64,000 nucleotides of DNA from positions 1 through 64,000 of the forward strand of contig JAEZCZ010000026.1 of NCBI GenBank assembly GCA_023433305.1. The letters are read 5' to 3'. Shown in pieces: positions 34,697-44,907 of the stretch. The notes beneath the pieces were generated by a model, which was not told the origin of the DNA, did not search any database, and saw only the letters and a list, made by a program, of their open reading frames with translations. The stretch is from Pseudomonadota bacterium (GTDB lineage: Bacteria > Pseudomonadota > Alphaproteobacteria > Sphingomonadales > Sphingomonadaceae). The translations under genes and the position numbers were made by a program. Each line of letters begins with the position of its first letter. Positions within the stretch are counted from its first letter, which is position 1.

Positions 34697-35271
34697 AGCT
34701 TGCGGACCAACATCTCCGCAACGGCGATCCAGGCCGGGTTGTCCACGACGATCTGCCGCTGGCCCGTGCCCGGCGGCAGCAATCCGACCATCGTTCCCTG
34801 CCGGTCGATCAGCCGCCCGAACGCGAACCGGCCTCCGGAGCGTGGCAACAGCACGTCGCGGTTGATCAGTTTCGGCGCTTCCTCGGGCGCCATTTGCCGC
34901 AGCCAGATCTGGTCGCCGGCGCGATATTCTCCCTGCGGAGCGTCGACCGCGAGGCACATGAGCGGCGCCTCGCCGCCCAGCTCGATCGGCAGGATCGCGT
35001 CGCGCGGAGAAGAGAGCGCATCGGCACCCGTGTCGGTCAGCCGGGCCACGACTTGCGCCTGTTCGGCCGCTTCGCCCTTGACCAGCAGCTCGGGATCGAC
35101 GCCGAGCGCCGCGGCGATGCGGTTCATCCACACCAGCGACAGATTGCGCATGCCCGTTTCGAGCCGGCCGATCGTTTGCGCGGTCGTGGGTGGATTGCAG
35201 GCAGCCGCGACCTCGGCCAGCGTCATGCCCTTCTGCTTGCGAATGTCGCGGATGCGGTTGATCACGGCCAT
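34693..35271 (-). CDS. XRE-family regulator with S24/LexA-like C-terminal domain
   Basis: The protein has 192 residues. Residues about 4-60 form a Cro/CI HTH (KGMTLAEVAAACNPPTTAQT then IGRLETGMRNLS). About 90-190 resembles the S24 signal-peptidase-like fold of CI/LexA repressors (EYRAGDQIWLRQMAPEEAPK, NRDVLLPRSGGRFAFGRLID). I do not see a clear Ser-Lys dyad or AG cleavage site, so autocleavage is doubtful. It is translationally coupled to the glycosyltransferase and divergent from the DUF6456 gene across an A/T-rich 89-base gap. Confidence 0.85.
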   Translation of the reverse strand: MAVINRIRDIRKQKGMTLAEVAAACNPPTTAQTIGRLETGMRNLSLVWMNRIAAALGVDPELLVKGEAAEQAQVVARLTDTGADALSSPRDAILPIELGGEAPLMCLAVDAPQGEYRAGDQIWLRQMAPEEAPKLINRDVLLPRSGGRFAFGRLIDRQGTMVGLLPPGTGQRQIVVDNPAWIAVAEMLVRKL

Positions 35272-35360
35272 TTCCTTACGAACCGATTTGGTTTTTTCGT
35301 TTTCCTACAGCCATACCTTTTTGGCAAGGGGTTTCTCCGATTCGCAAAAGGAGATTCGCG

Positions 35361-35834
35361 ATGCAGCGCAGGTTGGTGGAGCGCGAGCTTACCCCTGAAG
35401 GGCCGCGCCGGCGCGGGGCTGCCGCGAGAGGGCGGCGCAGCGTCACGGTAAATCTCGCCGAATCGCCGCTCTCGTGGCTGCACGCCCATGGCCATCTGGA
35501 GGATCGGCTGTTCGCGGCCGGGGAGGCTCTCCGCGCCGACTATGAGCGCGCGCAGTTGCCGGCGAGCGTCACGATGCGGTGGGAGCCCGTGCGGCTTCGC
35601 GGTGTACGCCCGGCGGGCATGGCACCCACTGAAAGCCAGCTCGCCGCGCGCCAGCGCTTCGACGGTGCAGTCGCCGCGGCAGGCAAGGGTCTCGAGGACA
35701 TCCTGTGGCGAGTGGTCTGCGCCTGCGAGACCGTCACCGCCGCCGAGAAGGCGCTCCAATGGCCGGCCCGCAGCGGCAAGCTCGTGCTTAAGTTGGCGCT
35801 CGATCGCGTCGCCGATTTCTACCGCATTGGCTGA
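35361..35834 (+). CDS. DUF6456 family protein
   Basis: The protein has 157 residues from an ATG preceded by AAAAGGAGA. After a basic N-terminus the sequence VTVNLAESPLSWLHAHGHLE, LFAAGEALRADYERAQLPAS and RFDGAVAAAGKGLEDILWRV, with an Arg-rich end helix, matches the alphaproteobacterial DUF6456 family, which looks like a helical DNA-binding protein. It is divergent from the XRE/S24-like regulator, and the two may share control signals in 35272-35360. Function unknown. Confidence 0.8.
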   Translation: MQRRLVERELTPEGPRRRGAAARGRRSVTVNLAESPLSWLHAHGHLEDRLFAAGEALRADYERAQLPASVTMRWEPVRLRGVRPAGMAPTESQLAARQRFDGAVAAAGKGLEDILWRVVCACETVTAAEKALQWPARSGKLVLKLALDRVADFYRIG

Positions 35835-35904
35835 CGGAAATTTTTCTCCCAGGACAGTGTCAACTGTATCAACCGGATGTGAACTTTGCCGCGGCGGGGA
35901 GGCG

Positions 35905-37695
<1,791 letters not shown>

Positions 37696-37877
37696 GGCGC
37701 GGTCGCTTAGCCTCGCCTGTCGGGACGGTCTACTCCCGCTGCCATCATGCCTGGACTGCGCGAAAGGGCCTGCGGTTTGGCGCGATGGAATGCCGCACGC
37801 ATTGCCCTTTCCTTGCCATCATGTCTAAGTCCCGAAAATCCGATCGAAAGGTCGATCGCATTTTGGTGGGGCGACAA

Positions 37878-39080
37878 ATGCATGGTAGCCTGGCAGTCGG
37901 CGCGCTCAAGGCGCTGGTCGTGATCGGTTTCATGTGTGCGGGGGTGCAGGCTTCGGCGACCCAGTACTTCTTCTGCTTCACCGAGCCGGCATATGGCGAC
38001 GACAAGGACCTACTAGCCCTCTCGGCAGTCATGGAGGTGGAGGTCGACCGGCTCGACGAAGACTGGTTAGCCCTCGACTGGTCCGACCATCTGGATGAAG
38101 CGCCCACAGAGGGAACCCGCTCATACAGAAACTCCAAGCGCAACAGCTGCATAACCGCTGGGAGCCGCTCCTGGATCGAGGAGCAATTTCGCGAGCACTA
38201 TCTTCCGAGATATCGCTGGGGAACGCCCGTAACCTGGGCGCCGACCATAGAAAATGTAGTGCCCCGTTCACCGAGCGAGGGGCTCGTGCTCGCTTTCGGC
38301 GACGATGACGGAAGCGCCCCGAAGCAGGACGGTGCCGAAGCAACCGATGGCAAGGGGCAGGCACGACAGGAGCCAAGCCCTTCCGACGCCGCGGAGCGGT
38401 CCGACCTCGCGGAAGTGGAAAAGGCTCGTCTCGCGGCCGAGGACCGCGCAAGGCGCGAGGCCGAGGAACGCGACCGCCGCGAGGCTGCGGAGACGGCCAG
38501 GCTCAATCGCGAAGCCGCCGAGTTCGCCGCCAACCAGATCGCGGAGAACGAGGCTTCGCGTCGCAAAGCCGAAGCGGAGCGGAAGGCCTACGAAGCAGAG
38601 CTTGCCCGGGTCGAACGGGAAAAGGCTCAGCACGAGCTCGCGATGGAGCAGAACCGCCGCGAGCGTGAGGAGGCCAATCGGCGCCAGCAGGAATATTTCG
38701 CGGCGCAGCGCCGCCATGCGCTCTGCATCGGCGGCGATAGAAAGGCGTGCGCCGATATCGAGGCAGGCAAGCCGGCGCTGGCCGACGCCAGCACGGAAGA
38801 AGAGGCCTCGACCGAAGAGGATGCGACCCGCTGCGTCTCCGCCCCCGTCGTGTCCGCGGACTCGACCTTCAGGGGCTCCACGCAGGCCGTGGTGGTCAAT
38901 GGTTGCGAGGCCCCGGTCGACGTTCGCGTGTGCCTGATGCGCACGGGAGGCTGGAACTGCGGAACTACCTGGAACCTGGCTCCGCAGGCACGATGGGCGC
39001 ACACCTCGTTCGAAAGCGACGGGCAGGTGTTCTGGGACGCGCGCGTTTCGACATCGAGCCGGGCGCTCGCCAAGCCCTGA
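37878..39080 (+). CDS. Exported coiled-coil protein of unknown function
   Basis: The likely start is the ATG at 37878 (GGTGGGG upstream), giving 400 residues; in-frame ATGs lie further upstream, for example at 37821. A signal peptide (about 1-26, GVQASA) exports it. Residues about 28-150 are a Cys-containing globular domain (QYFFCFTEPAYGDDKDLLAL), about 185-285 a long charged coiled coil with repeats such as EDRARREAEERDRREA, and the end a beta-rich Cys-containing domain (CVSAPVVSADSTFRGSTQAV, VDVRVCLMRTGGWNC). I do not recognise the family. Confidence 0.65.
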   Translation: MHGSLAVGALKALVVIGFMCAGVQASATQYFFCFTEPAYGDDKDLLALSAVMEVEVDRLDEDWLALDWSDHLDEAPTEGTRSYRNSKRNSCITAGSRSWIEEQFREHYLPRYRWGTPVTWAPTIENVVPRSPSEGLVLAFGDDDGSAPKQDGAEATDGKGQARQEPSPSDAAERSDLAEVEKARLAAEDRARREAEERDRREAAETARLNREAAEFAANQIAENEASRRKAEAERKAYEAELARVEREKAQHELAMEQNRREREEANRRQQEYFAAQRRHALCIGGDRKACADIEAGKPALADASTEEEASTEEDATRCVSAPVVSADSTFRGSTQAVVVNGCEAPVDVRVCLMRTGGWNCGTTWNLAPQARWAHTSFESDGQVFWDARVSTSSRALAKP

Positions 39081-39159
39081 TCCAGATCGGAACGAAGGCG
39101 TTCAGCAGCGCGTAATTGGCGCGGACGCAGCCCTTGGGCATACCAATCGGAGAATTCCC

Positions 39160-39867
39160 ATGAACCGTTATGTTGTCTCGCTGCTGGCCGCTTCGTCGAT
39201 CGCGGCTCCGGCAGCGGCCGAAGTCCAGGTCACTGCGACCGGGCCGATCGTCGAACTCACGATCAACGAAAGCGTCGAGGCAGAGCCGGATATCGCCACC
39301 GTCGGCGCGGGCGTGACCACGCAGGCGCGCACGGCCGTCGAGGCGATGCGGCTCAATGCCCAGCAGATGAGCGCGGTGGTCGAGCGCATCAAGCAACTCG
39401 GCGTGGCCGAGCGCGACATCCAGACCACCGGGATCAACCTCGGCGCGCAGTACGATTACAACCAGCAGACGCAGCGCCCGATCTTCCGGGGCTACCAGGC
39501 GTCGAATCGCGTCAGCGTGAAGCTGCGGCAGGTGGAAAGGACCGGGGAAGTTCTCGATGCGCTCGTCGCGGCGGGCGCCACCGACCTGTCCGGTCCCGAC
39601 TGGTCGATCGACGACGATACCGCCGCGCGGGCGCAGGCGCGCCGCCAAGCGATGGAAACCGCACGCAGCCAAGCGCTCGAGTACGCTCGTGCCGCCGGTT
39701 ATTCGGACGTCCGCGTGCTCGAGATCAGCGAGACCACCGCTCCTCGTCCGCCGATGCCCTATATCGGGGCGGTGCGAGCGGAGGCTGCCGATGCATCCAC
39801 GCCGGTACAGCCGGGCCTCGTCCAGGCGGGAGTGACCGTGCAGGTGACTTACGAACTGACGCGATAG
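39160..39867 (+). CDS. SIMPL-domain (DUF541) periplasmic protein
   Basis: The protein has 235 residues with a signal peptide (about 1-20, PAAA). The mature protein is a single SIMPL/DUF541 domain: TINESVEAEPDIATVGAGVT at the start, MSAVVERIKQLGVAERDIQT, then FRGYQASNRVSVKLRQVERT and a C-terminal QAGVTVQVTYELTR. Members form periplasmic oligomers, with roles proposed in oxidative stress defence; the function here is unproven. It is 79 bases after the coiled-coil gene. Confidence 0.9.
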   Translation: MNRYVVSLLAASSIAAPAAAEVQVTATGPIVELTINESVEAEPDIATVGAGVTTQARTAVEAMRLNAQQMSAVVERIKQLGVAERDIQTTGINLGAQYDYNQQTQRPIFRGYQASNRVSVKLRQVERTGEVLDALVAAGATDLSGPDWSIDDDTAARAQARRQAMETARSQALEYARAAGYSDVRVLEISETTAPRPPMPYIGAVRAEAADASTPVQPGLVQAGVTVQVTYELTR

Positions 39868-39945
39868 CCACACCCGAGGGTGAATGCTGCCCGGCGGCGG
39901 TATTCACACCTTGTTCAATGGCTTGTGCCTAGGCACACCTCCGTC

Positions 39946-40248
39946 ATGCGCAAGCTCGTTGCCTCTTTCGTCGCGCTCGCCCTTCTGTCGGGCGGCCTTG
40001 CCGTTCCCGCGGCCGCCCAGTCGCGTAGCGACCAGGCGAGTGCGCGGCAGGAGATGCAGGCCGGCCGCACGCTGCCCGTGCGCGAGATCGAGCGCCGTGT
40101 CGTCCCGCAGATGAAGGGCCATGACTACCTCACCTTCGAGTACGATTCCCGCTCGAGTGCGTACCGGCTCAAGTTCATGAAGGAAGGCCGGGTCGTCTGG
40201 GTCGACGTGGACGCGCGAACCGCGCGAATCCTGCGGGTCTCCCGCTAA
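39946..40248 (+). CDS. Small exported PepSY-like protein
   Basis: The protein has 100 residues from the ATG at 39946. A signal peptide (about 1-24, VPAAAQ) is followed by a short PepSY-like domain: VREIERRVVPQMKGHDYLTF, then EYDSRSSAYRLKFMKEGRVV and WVDVDARTARILRVSR. Small exported PepSY proteins are often encoded beside OmpR-type response regulators in proteobacteria, as here (85 bases before the regulator). It may be a periplasmic sensor accessory; that role is an inference. Confidence 0.8.
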   Translation: MRKLVASFVALALLSGGLAVPAAAQSRSDQASARQEMQAGRTLPVREIERRVVPQMKGHDYLTFEYDSRSSAYRLKFMKEGRVVWVDVDARTARILRVSR

Positions 40249-40332
40249 GGCTGACGGAAACGGCCGCCCCGTTGACGCGTTCATGTCAAAAGCCCACATC
40301 GTGGGCCGCGTCACTGCAGGGGACCGAATAGA

Positions 40333-41013
40333 ATGCGCATCCTGATCGTCGAAGACGAGCCGACGCTCGGACAACAGCTCAAATCGACGCTCGAGCAGAC
40401 CGGTTATGCCGTCGACCTTTCGACCGACGGCGAGGACGGTCATTTTCTCGGGTCCACCGAGCAGTACGACGCCGCCATCCTCGACCTCGGCCTACCCGAG
40501 ATCGATGGCCTGACCGTGCTCGGCATGTGGCGCAAGGAAGGGCGCAACTTTCCCGTTCTGGTGCTGACCGCGCGGGATTCCTGGTCCGACAAGGTTGCAG
40601 GGCTCGATGCCGGTGCCGACGATTATCTCGCCAAGCCGTTTCAGACCGAAGAGCTGATCGCTCGCCTTCGCGCGCTGATCCGCCGCGCTTCGGGCAACGC
40701 CAGCTCCGAACTCATCGCCGGCGACGTGCGGCTCGATACACGCTCGGGCCGCGTCACGCTGGCCGGAGAGCCGGTCAAGCTGACCGCGCAGGAATACAAG
40801 CTGCTCAGCTACCTGATGCACCACAAGGGCAAGGTCGTCAGCCGCACCGAACTGATCGAGCACATCTACGACCAGGATTTCGACCGCGATTCGAACACGA
40901 TCGAGGTCTTCGTCACCCGCATCCGCAAGAAGCTGGGTGCCAACGTGATCACCACCATCCGTGGACTTGGCTACAGCCTCGACGACCCCGACGAGCCCGG
41001 CCGCGGCGAGTGA
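40333..41013 (+). CDS. OmpR/PhoP-family response regulator
   Basis: The protein has 226 residues. The receiver domain (1-115) begins MRILIVEDEP, carries the phosphorylatable Asp51 in AILDLGLPEIDG, and has Lys near 101 in DYLAKPF. The winged-helix output domain (about 128-220) has LTAQEYKLLSYLMHHKGKVV and DSNTIEVFVTRIRKKLG. A TTGACG-N17-CACATC stretch at 40272-40300 is a possible promoter. The cognate kinase follows directly. With the PepSY gene before it and the sulfatase-fold enzyme after the kinase, it probably controls envelope modification. Confidence 0.95.
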   Translation: MRILIVEDEPTLGQQLKSTLEQTGYAVDLSTDGEDGHFLGSTEQYDAAILDLGLPEIDGLTVLGMWRKEGRNFPVLVLTARDSWSDKVAGLDAGADDYLAKPFQTEELIARLRALIRRASGNASSELIAGDVRLDTRSGRVTLAGEPVKLTAQEYKLLSYLMHHKGKVVSRTELIEHIYDQDFDRDSNTIEVFVTRIRKKLGANVITTIRGLGYSLDDPDEPGRGE

Positions 41014-41023
41014 CGCCGTCGCC

Positions 41024-42427
41024 GTGAGCGCGGCCCAGGACGCCGCGCCTGCGGGCGAGGGCGCCGTCGCCGTATCCGACGCGCCTCCCCACACCGGCAG
41101 CCTGTCGCGCCGGATGATCCTGATTGCCGCCGGCTGGATCACCATCCTGCTGCTCGGCGGCGGCGTTGCCCTCAACAATACGCTGAACAGTCTGCTCACC
41201 CGCCAGTACGACGAGCAGCTCAACTATCTCCTGACCGCGATGATCAGCTCGGCCGAGATCGACCCGCTCGGCGACGTGATGTTCAACCGTCCTTTGGGCG
41301 ACCAGCGCCCGCTTGAACCCAACAGCGGGCTCTATTGGCAGATCGACGGCAAAGGCCACGATCCTTACCTCTCGCGCTCGCTCTGGGACCGGACGCTGCA
41401 ATCCAGCGGTCGCAAAGCCTGGAACGAGCCGTACTACTACGATTCCAACCAGTTTCCCGACGAGCCGCTGCGCGTCGTCGAGCGCACCGTCACTATCCCC
41501 GGCTCTTCCGTCGAATGGCAATTTATCGTCGCCGGTGCTCGCTCGGGCCTCGACGAACAAATCGCCGCGATCCGCTCGATCCTCGTCTGGAGCTTCGCCG
41601 TGCTCGGCATCGGGCTGTTCCTGATGGCGATGCTGCAGACATGGTACGGCCTCAGCCCGCTGCGCAGGGTGCGCAAGGCGATCGCGCACATCCGAACTTC
41701 AGGTGCCAACCGCGTGACCGATCCCCTGCCGCAGGAAGTCCTGCCGATGGTGGAGGAGCTGAACGCGCTGCTCGCGCATTCCGAGACTCAGGCCGAGGAG
41801 GCGCGCCGCCATGCAGGCAACCTGGCCCACGCGCTGAAGACCCCGCTCACCGTCCTGACCAACGCCGCCAGCGCGCATTCTCCCGATCTCGATGCGATCG
41901 TGTTGCGCGAAGCCGCGACGATGCGCCGCCAGGTCGACCACCATCTCGCCCGCGCCCGCGCGGTGGGCCGCCGTGCGGCGGGACACGCGCGGACCAATGT
42001 CATGGAAGCCGTCGAAGCGGTCGAGCGCGCGGTTTCGCATCTCCACCCCCAAGTCCGCTTCGACACCGACGGTTCGCGCGCGGCGACGGTTGCGATGGAA
42101 CGCCAGGACCTCGACGAGATACTGGGCAACCTGATCGAGAACGCCGCCAAGTACGGTGGTGGCAGCGTCTTCGTCACGGTCGATCCTGATCCGGGTGCGG
42201 AGCTGTGCAGCGTCTGGGTCGAGGATGATGGCCTCGGCATTACGCCGGACGACCGCGCGAAACTGTTCTCGCGCGGGGCTCGTCTCGACACCGAGAAGCC
42301 CGGTACCGGCCTGGGGCTCGCCATCGTGCGCGACGTCGTCCAGATCTACGGCGGGCAGGTCGAGCTCGGCGAGAGCGAAGACCTGGGCGGATTGCTCGTG
42401 ACGCTGAAATTGCCACGCGGCGCCTAG
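41024..42427 (+). CDS. Membrane sensor histidine kinase
   Basis: The protein has 467 residues from the GTG at 41024, just after the regulator's stop. A GTG at 40961 inside the regulator would add 21 residues; the Shine-Dalgarno is weak for both. TM1 (MILIAAGWITILLLGGG) and TM2 (ILVWSFAVLGIGLFLMAMLQ) bracket a periplasmic sensor of about 125 residues. Then follow a HAMP-like linker, the phosphoacceptor H-box HAGNLAHALKTPLTVLTNAA, the N-box NLIENAAKYGGG, and G-boxes EDDGLGI and GTGLGLAIV. It should phosphorylate the adjacent response regulator. Confidence 0.93.
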   Translation: MSAAQDAAPAGEGAVAVSDAPPHTGSLSRRMILIAAGWITILLLGGGVALNNTLNSLLTRQYDEQLNYLLTAMISSAEIDPLGDVMFNRPLGDQRPLEPNSGLYWQIDGKGHDPYLSRSLWDRTLQSSGRKAWNEPYYYDSNQFPDEPLRVVERTVTIPGSSVEWQFIVAGARSGLDEQIAAIRSILVWSFAVLGIGLFLMAMLQTWYGLSPLRRVRKAIAHIRTSGANRVTDPLPQEVLPMVEELNALLAHSETQAEEARRHAGNLAHALKTPLTVLTNAASAHSPDLDAIVLREAATMRRQVDHHLARARAVGRRAAGHARTNVMEAVEAVERAVSHLHPQVRFDTDGSRAATVAMERQDLDEILGNLIENAAKYGGGSVFVTVDPDPGAELCSVWVEDDGLGITPDDRAKLFSRGARLDTEKPGTGLGLAIVRDVVQIYGGQVELGESEDLGGLLVTLKLPRGA

Positions 42428-42472
42428 GCTTTTTCAAGCGATTACGGAGTAGGGCGGCGCGGAAGGAGGACC

Positions 42473-44041
42473 GTGCCCGTGCCCGATTCCGTGCGACCGA
42501 GCCGCTCGTGGTGGGCGCTGGCGATCGCCGTGGCGCTGTTCGCGCTGGGTTTCGCGGTGGCCAATCGCTTCCAGCTCACGCACGGGGTGCTCTATCGCCT
42601 GGCCGCGAACGACTGGCCGAATGCAGGCGGCAACTTCCTGGTCCTTGCTCTTCAGGCGCTTGTATTGGTCCTGGCCACAGCGCTGCTCGGGCAGCGCCTG
42701 TTCGCGATCGCCATGGCGCTCGCTTTCGCCTCCATTCTGGTCAACCTCGGATACGGCCAGACCCTCAACGATGTGATCGACGCCGGGAAGCTTGCCTGGA
42801 TGGCGGGCGAAGCGCGGCAGGCAAGCAACGCCGCCGGCGAGTTTGCAGCCCCTCTCGTTCTGGCCGCGGTGCAAGCTCTCGTTGCCGTAGCCTTGTTCGT
42901 CGCAGCCCGGGTCGCTCTGCGGCGCGGTCGATGGGGCGCATCGAGGTCAACTGCCTCCACGCTTGGCTTGGTCCTGCTCCTTGCGCCCAGCTTGGCCATT
43001 GTCGGGGGATTTCCTGCCTCCGCGGCCGAACGGAATCTCTATTCGCTGGGTCTCGAAGTGGTTCTGGCGGAGCCGGCGCCACCCCGTGCCCTTGTCGACT
43101 TGGAGCCGAAGACCGAAGGAACGCCTCGCCATATCGTCTGGCTCGTCGACGAGAGCATCGCCTTCCAACAGTTCCGCGAGATCGTCGCACCCGGTCTCAA
43201 GGGGATCGACCATATCGACTTCGGCATGGCCGCTTCGCTCGGCCACTGCAGCGCGCCCTCGAACCTCGCGCTCCGCTCGGGTGTGAACGTCCGCGAGGCC
43301 GGCCCGACGATGGACTTGCGCCGCACACCGTCGGTCTGGGCCTATGCCCGCAAGGCCGGCTATCGCACCGTGCTGGTCGACGGCCAGACGAACGGCGCGC
43401 CCCAGAACCTGTTGCTGCCGCCGGAACGCGCGCTGATCGACGTCGTGATCGCCGCTGCTGGCTCGTTCGACACCGATCGCGAGATCGCCTCCCGCCTGAA
43501 CCGACAGCTCCGCCGCGACCAGCGGACGTTTACCTACGTGGTGCTCCGCGGAGTGCATTTCCAATACCGGGATCATTACCCCGCCGGCTCGATTCCGTCC
43601 GACAGCACGGTGCTCCGGCAATACGAAGCCGCAGTCGAATACTCGAAGCGCGACTTCTTCGAGCGCCTCCTCGCAGGCGTCGACCGCCAGGATGTCGCGA
43701 TCGTCTATACCTCCGATCACGGCCAGAACCTGAAGGAAGGCGCCGTGCCGCACTGTAGCCCATCGCCGGTGGCGCCCGAATTGCAGGTCCCCTTAGTGGC
43801 CTTCCTGCCCGACCGGTTGGCCACTCGGTATGCCAAGGCGTCGGCATCGGGCCATGCGGCGAGCCAGCTCTTCCCGGCGGCGCTTATCTGGATGGGTTAC
43901 GATCCGGAGGCGGCGCAACAGCGCTACGACAACGATCTCTCCCGCGCCCCGGCCGCGTATGTCCAGTTCGACCGCAACGTGGTGCCATTGCATTCGGGCG
44001 ATCCCATCGGCGTCTCGGTGTCGCGCAATTTTCCGCGCTGA
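42473..44041 (+). CDS. Sulfatase-fold membrane enzyme, possible phosphoethanolamine transferase
   Basis: The protein has 522 residues from the GTG at 42473, preceded by GGAAGGAGGACC. Residues about 12-185 hold four or five TM segments; the rest is a periplasmic alkaline-phosphatase-superfamily domain. HIVWLVDESIAF (Asp226, Glu227) and YTSDHGQN (Asp415, His416) are metal-site segments, and GVHFQYRDHYPAG recalls the H..H segment of EptA-type transferases. The usual nucleophilic Thr is replaced by Ser260 in GHCSAPSN. It follows the two-component genes by 45 bases, an arrangement like pmrCAB, suggesting regulated surface modification. The donor and target are not known. Confidence 0.8.
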   Translation: MPVPDSVRPSRSWWALAIAVALFALGFAVANRFQLTHGVLYRLAANDWPNAGGNFLVLALQALVLVLATALLGQRLFAIAMALAFASILVNLGYGQTLNDVIDAGKLAWMAGEARQASNAAGEFAAPLVLAAVQALVAVALFVAARVALRRGRWGASRSTASTLGLVLLLAPSLAIVGGFPASAAERNLYSLGLEVVLAEPAPPRALVDLEPKTEGTPRHIVWLVDESIAFQQFREIVAPGLKGIDHIDFGMAASLGHCSAPSNLALRSGVNVREAGPTMDLRRTPSVWAYARKAGYRTVLVDGQTNGAPQNLLLPPERALIDVVIAAAGSFDTDREIASRLNRQLRRDQRTFTYVVLRGVHFQYRDHYPAGSIPSDSTVLRQYEAAVEYSKRDFFERLLAGVDRQDVAIVYTSDHGQNLKEGAVPHCSPSPVAPELQVPLVAFLPDRLATRYAKASASGHAASQLFPAALIWMGYDPEAAQQRYDNDLSRAPAAYVQFDRNVVPLHSGDPIGVSVSRNFPR

Positions 44042-44114
44042 GGTTCAGCCGCGGTACAACCGCAAGCCGCTAAACCCGTGTCGCCACTCGCAAAAATCGC
44101 ATCGGAGATATGCC

Positions 44115-44546
44115 ATGAAGAGCATGTTCCTGCGCCCGGCGGTCATCGCCCTGGCTGCCCTCGGGTTGGCGGGTTGCACCTCCTACGGCAACGGTTACGG
44201 CTACAGCCGGCTGTCGGTCGGCTACGGCAACGCCTACCGGCCTTATTACGGCTGGTACGACGGCTACTATTACCCCGGGACGGGCTACTACATCTACGAC
44301 CGCTACGGATCGCGCTATCGCTGGAGCGACCGCTACCGGAACTACTGGGAAGCCCGGCGCCCCTCGCGCGGGTACCGCGAGAATTGGAGCGACTATCGTC
44401 GCGAGCGGCGTGAGGATCGGCGCGAATGGCGACGCGATCGACGCGAGGATACGCGCGAATGGCGGCGCGAGAGACGCGAGGATCGCCGCGAATGGCGACA
44501 GGATCGGAGGGAGGATCGCCGCGACCGGCGCCGCGATCGTCGCTAG
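44115..44546 (+). CDS. Lipoprotein with Tyr/Gly-rich N-terminal half and Arg-rich repeat tail
   Basis: The protein has 143 residues from the ATG at 44115 (CGGAGA upstream). The N-terminus LALAALGLAGC is a lipoprotein signal with a C-terminal lipidated Cys followed by TSYGNGYGYSRLSVGYGNAY. A Tyr/Gly-rich stretch follows (YYGWYDGYYYPGTGYYIYD). Residues about 90-143 repeat RRERREDRREWRRDRRED-like units. It recalls the Arg-rich region of the RcnB-like protein at 7527-8489. Its stop is two bases from that of the convergent chorismate mutase gene. Function unknown. Confidence 0.75.
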   Translation: MKSMFLRPAVIALAALGLAGCTSYGNGYGYSRLSVGYGNAYRPYYGWYDGYYYPGTGYYIYDRYGSRYRWSDRYRNYWEARRPSRGYRENWSDYRRERREDRREWRRDRREDTREWRRERREDRREWRQDRREDRRDRRRDRR

Positions 44547-44548
44547 GG

Positions 44549-44854
44549 CTATTTCCCGGCGGCTCTCTGGTGATGCCGGATCACCTCGTCGATGACGAAG
44601 CGGATGAACTTTTCGCTGAATTCAGGGTCGAGATCCGCGTCCACGGCCAATGCGCGCAGTCGTTCGATCTGACGCGCCTCCCGTCCGGGGTCGCTCGGCG
44701 GGAGCCCGGCCTGGGCCTTGTACTCGCCCACGGCCTGCGTGATGCGAAACCGCTCCGCCAGCATGTGAATGAGCGCGGCGTCGATGTTGTCGATCGACTT
44801 GCGGTAGCTCGCCAGGACGGCGTCCTGCTGCTGTGGGTGGGGTTGGCTGGCCAT
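44549..44854 (-). CDS. Chorismate mutase, AroQ class
   Basis: The protein has 101 residues from the ATG at 44854; a TTG at 44890 would add 12 residues. It converts chorismate to prephenate for Phe and Tyr synthesis. The all-helical AroQ-type domain is complete: SYRKSIDNIDAALIHMLAER, then RFRITQAVGEYKAQAGLPPS DPGREARQIERL-type middle helix and FSEKFIRFVIDEVIRHHQ. It is a stand-alone mutase without a dehydratase or DAHP-synthase fusion. Confidence 0.92.
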   Translation of the reverse strand: MASQPHPQQQDAVLASYRKSIDNIDAALIHMLAERFRITQAVGEYKAQAGLPPSDPGREARQIERLRALAVDADLDPEFSEKFIRFVIDEVIRHHQRAAGK

Positions 44855-44907
44855 CGCGCGCAGGGTTAGCAGGGATTCGCCGCTTGCCAAGCGCTCGCCG
44901 GAACGCC

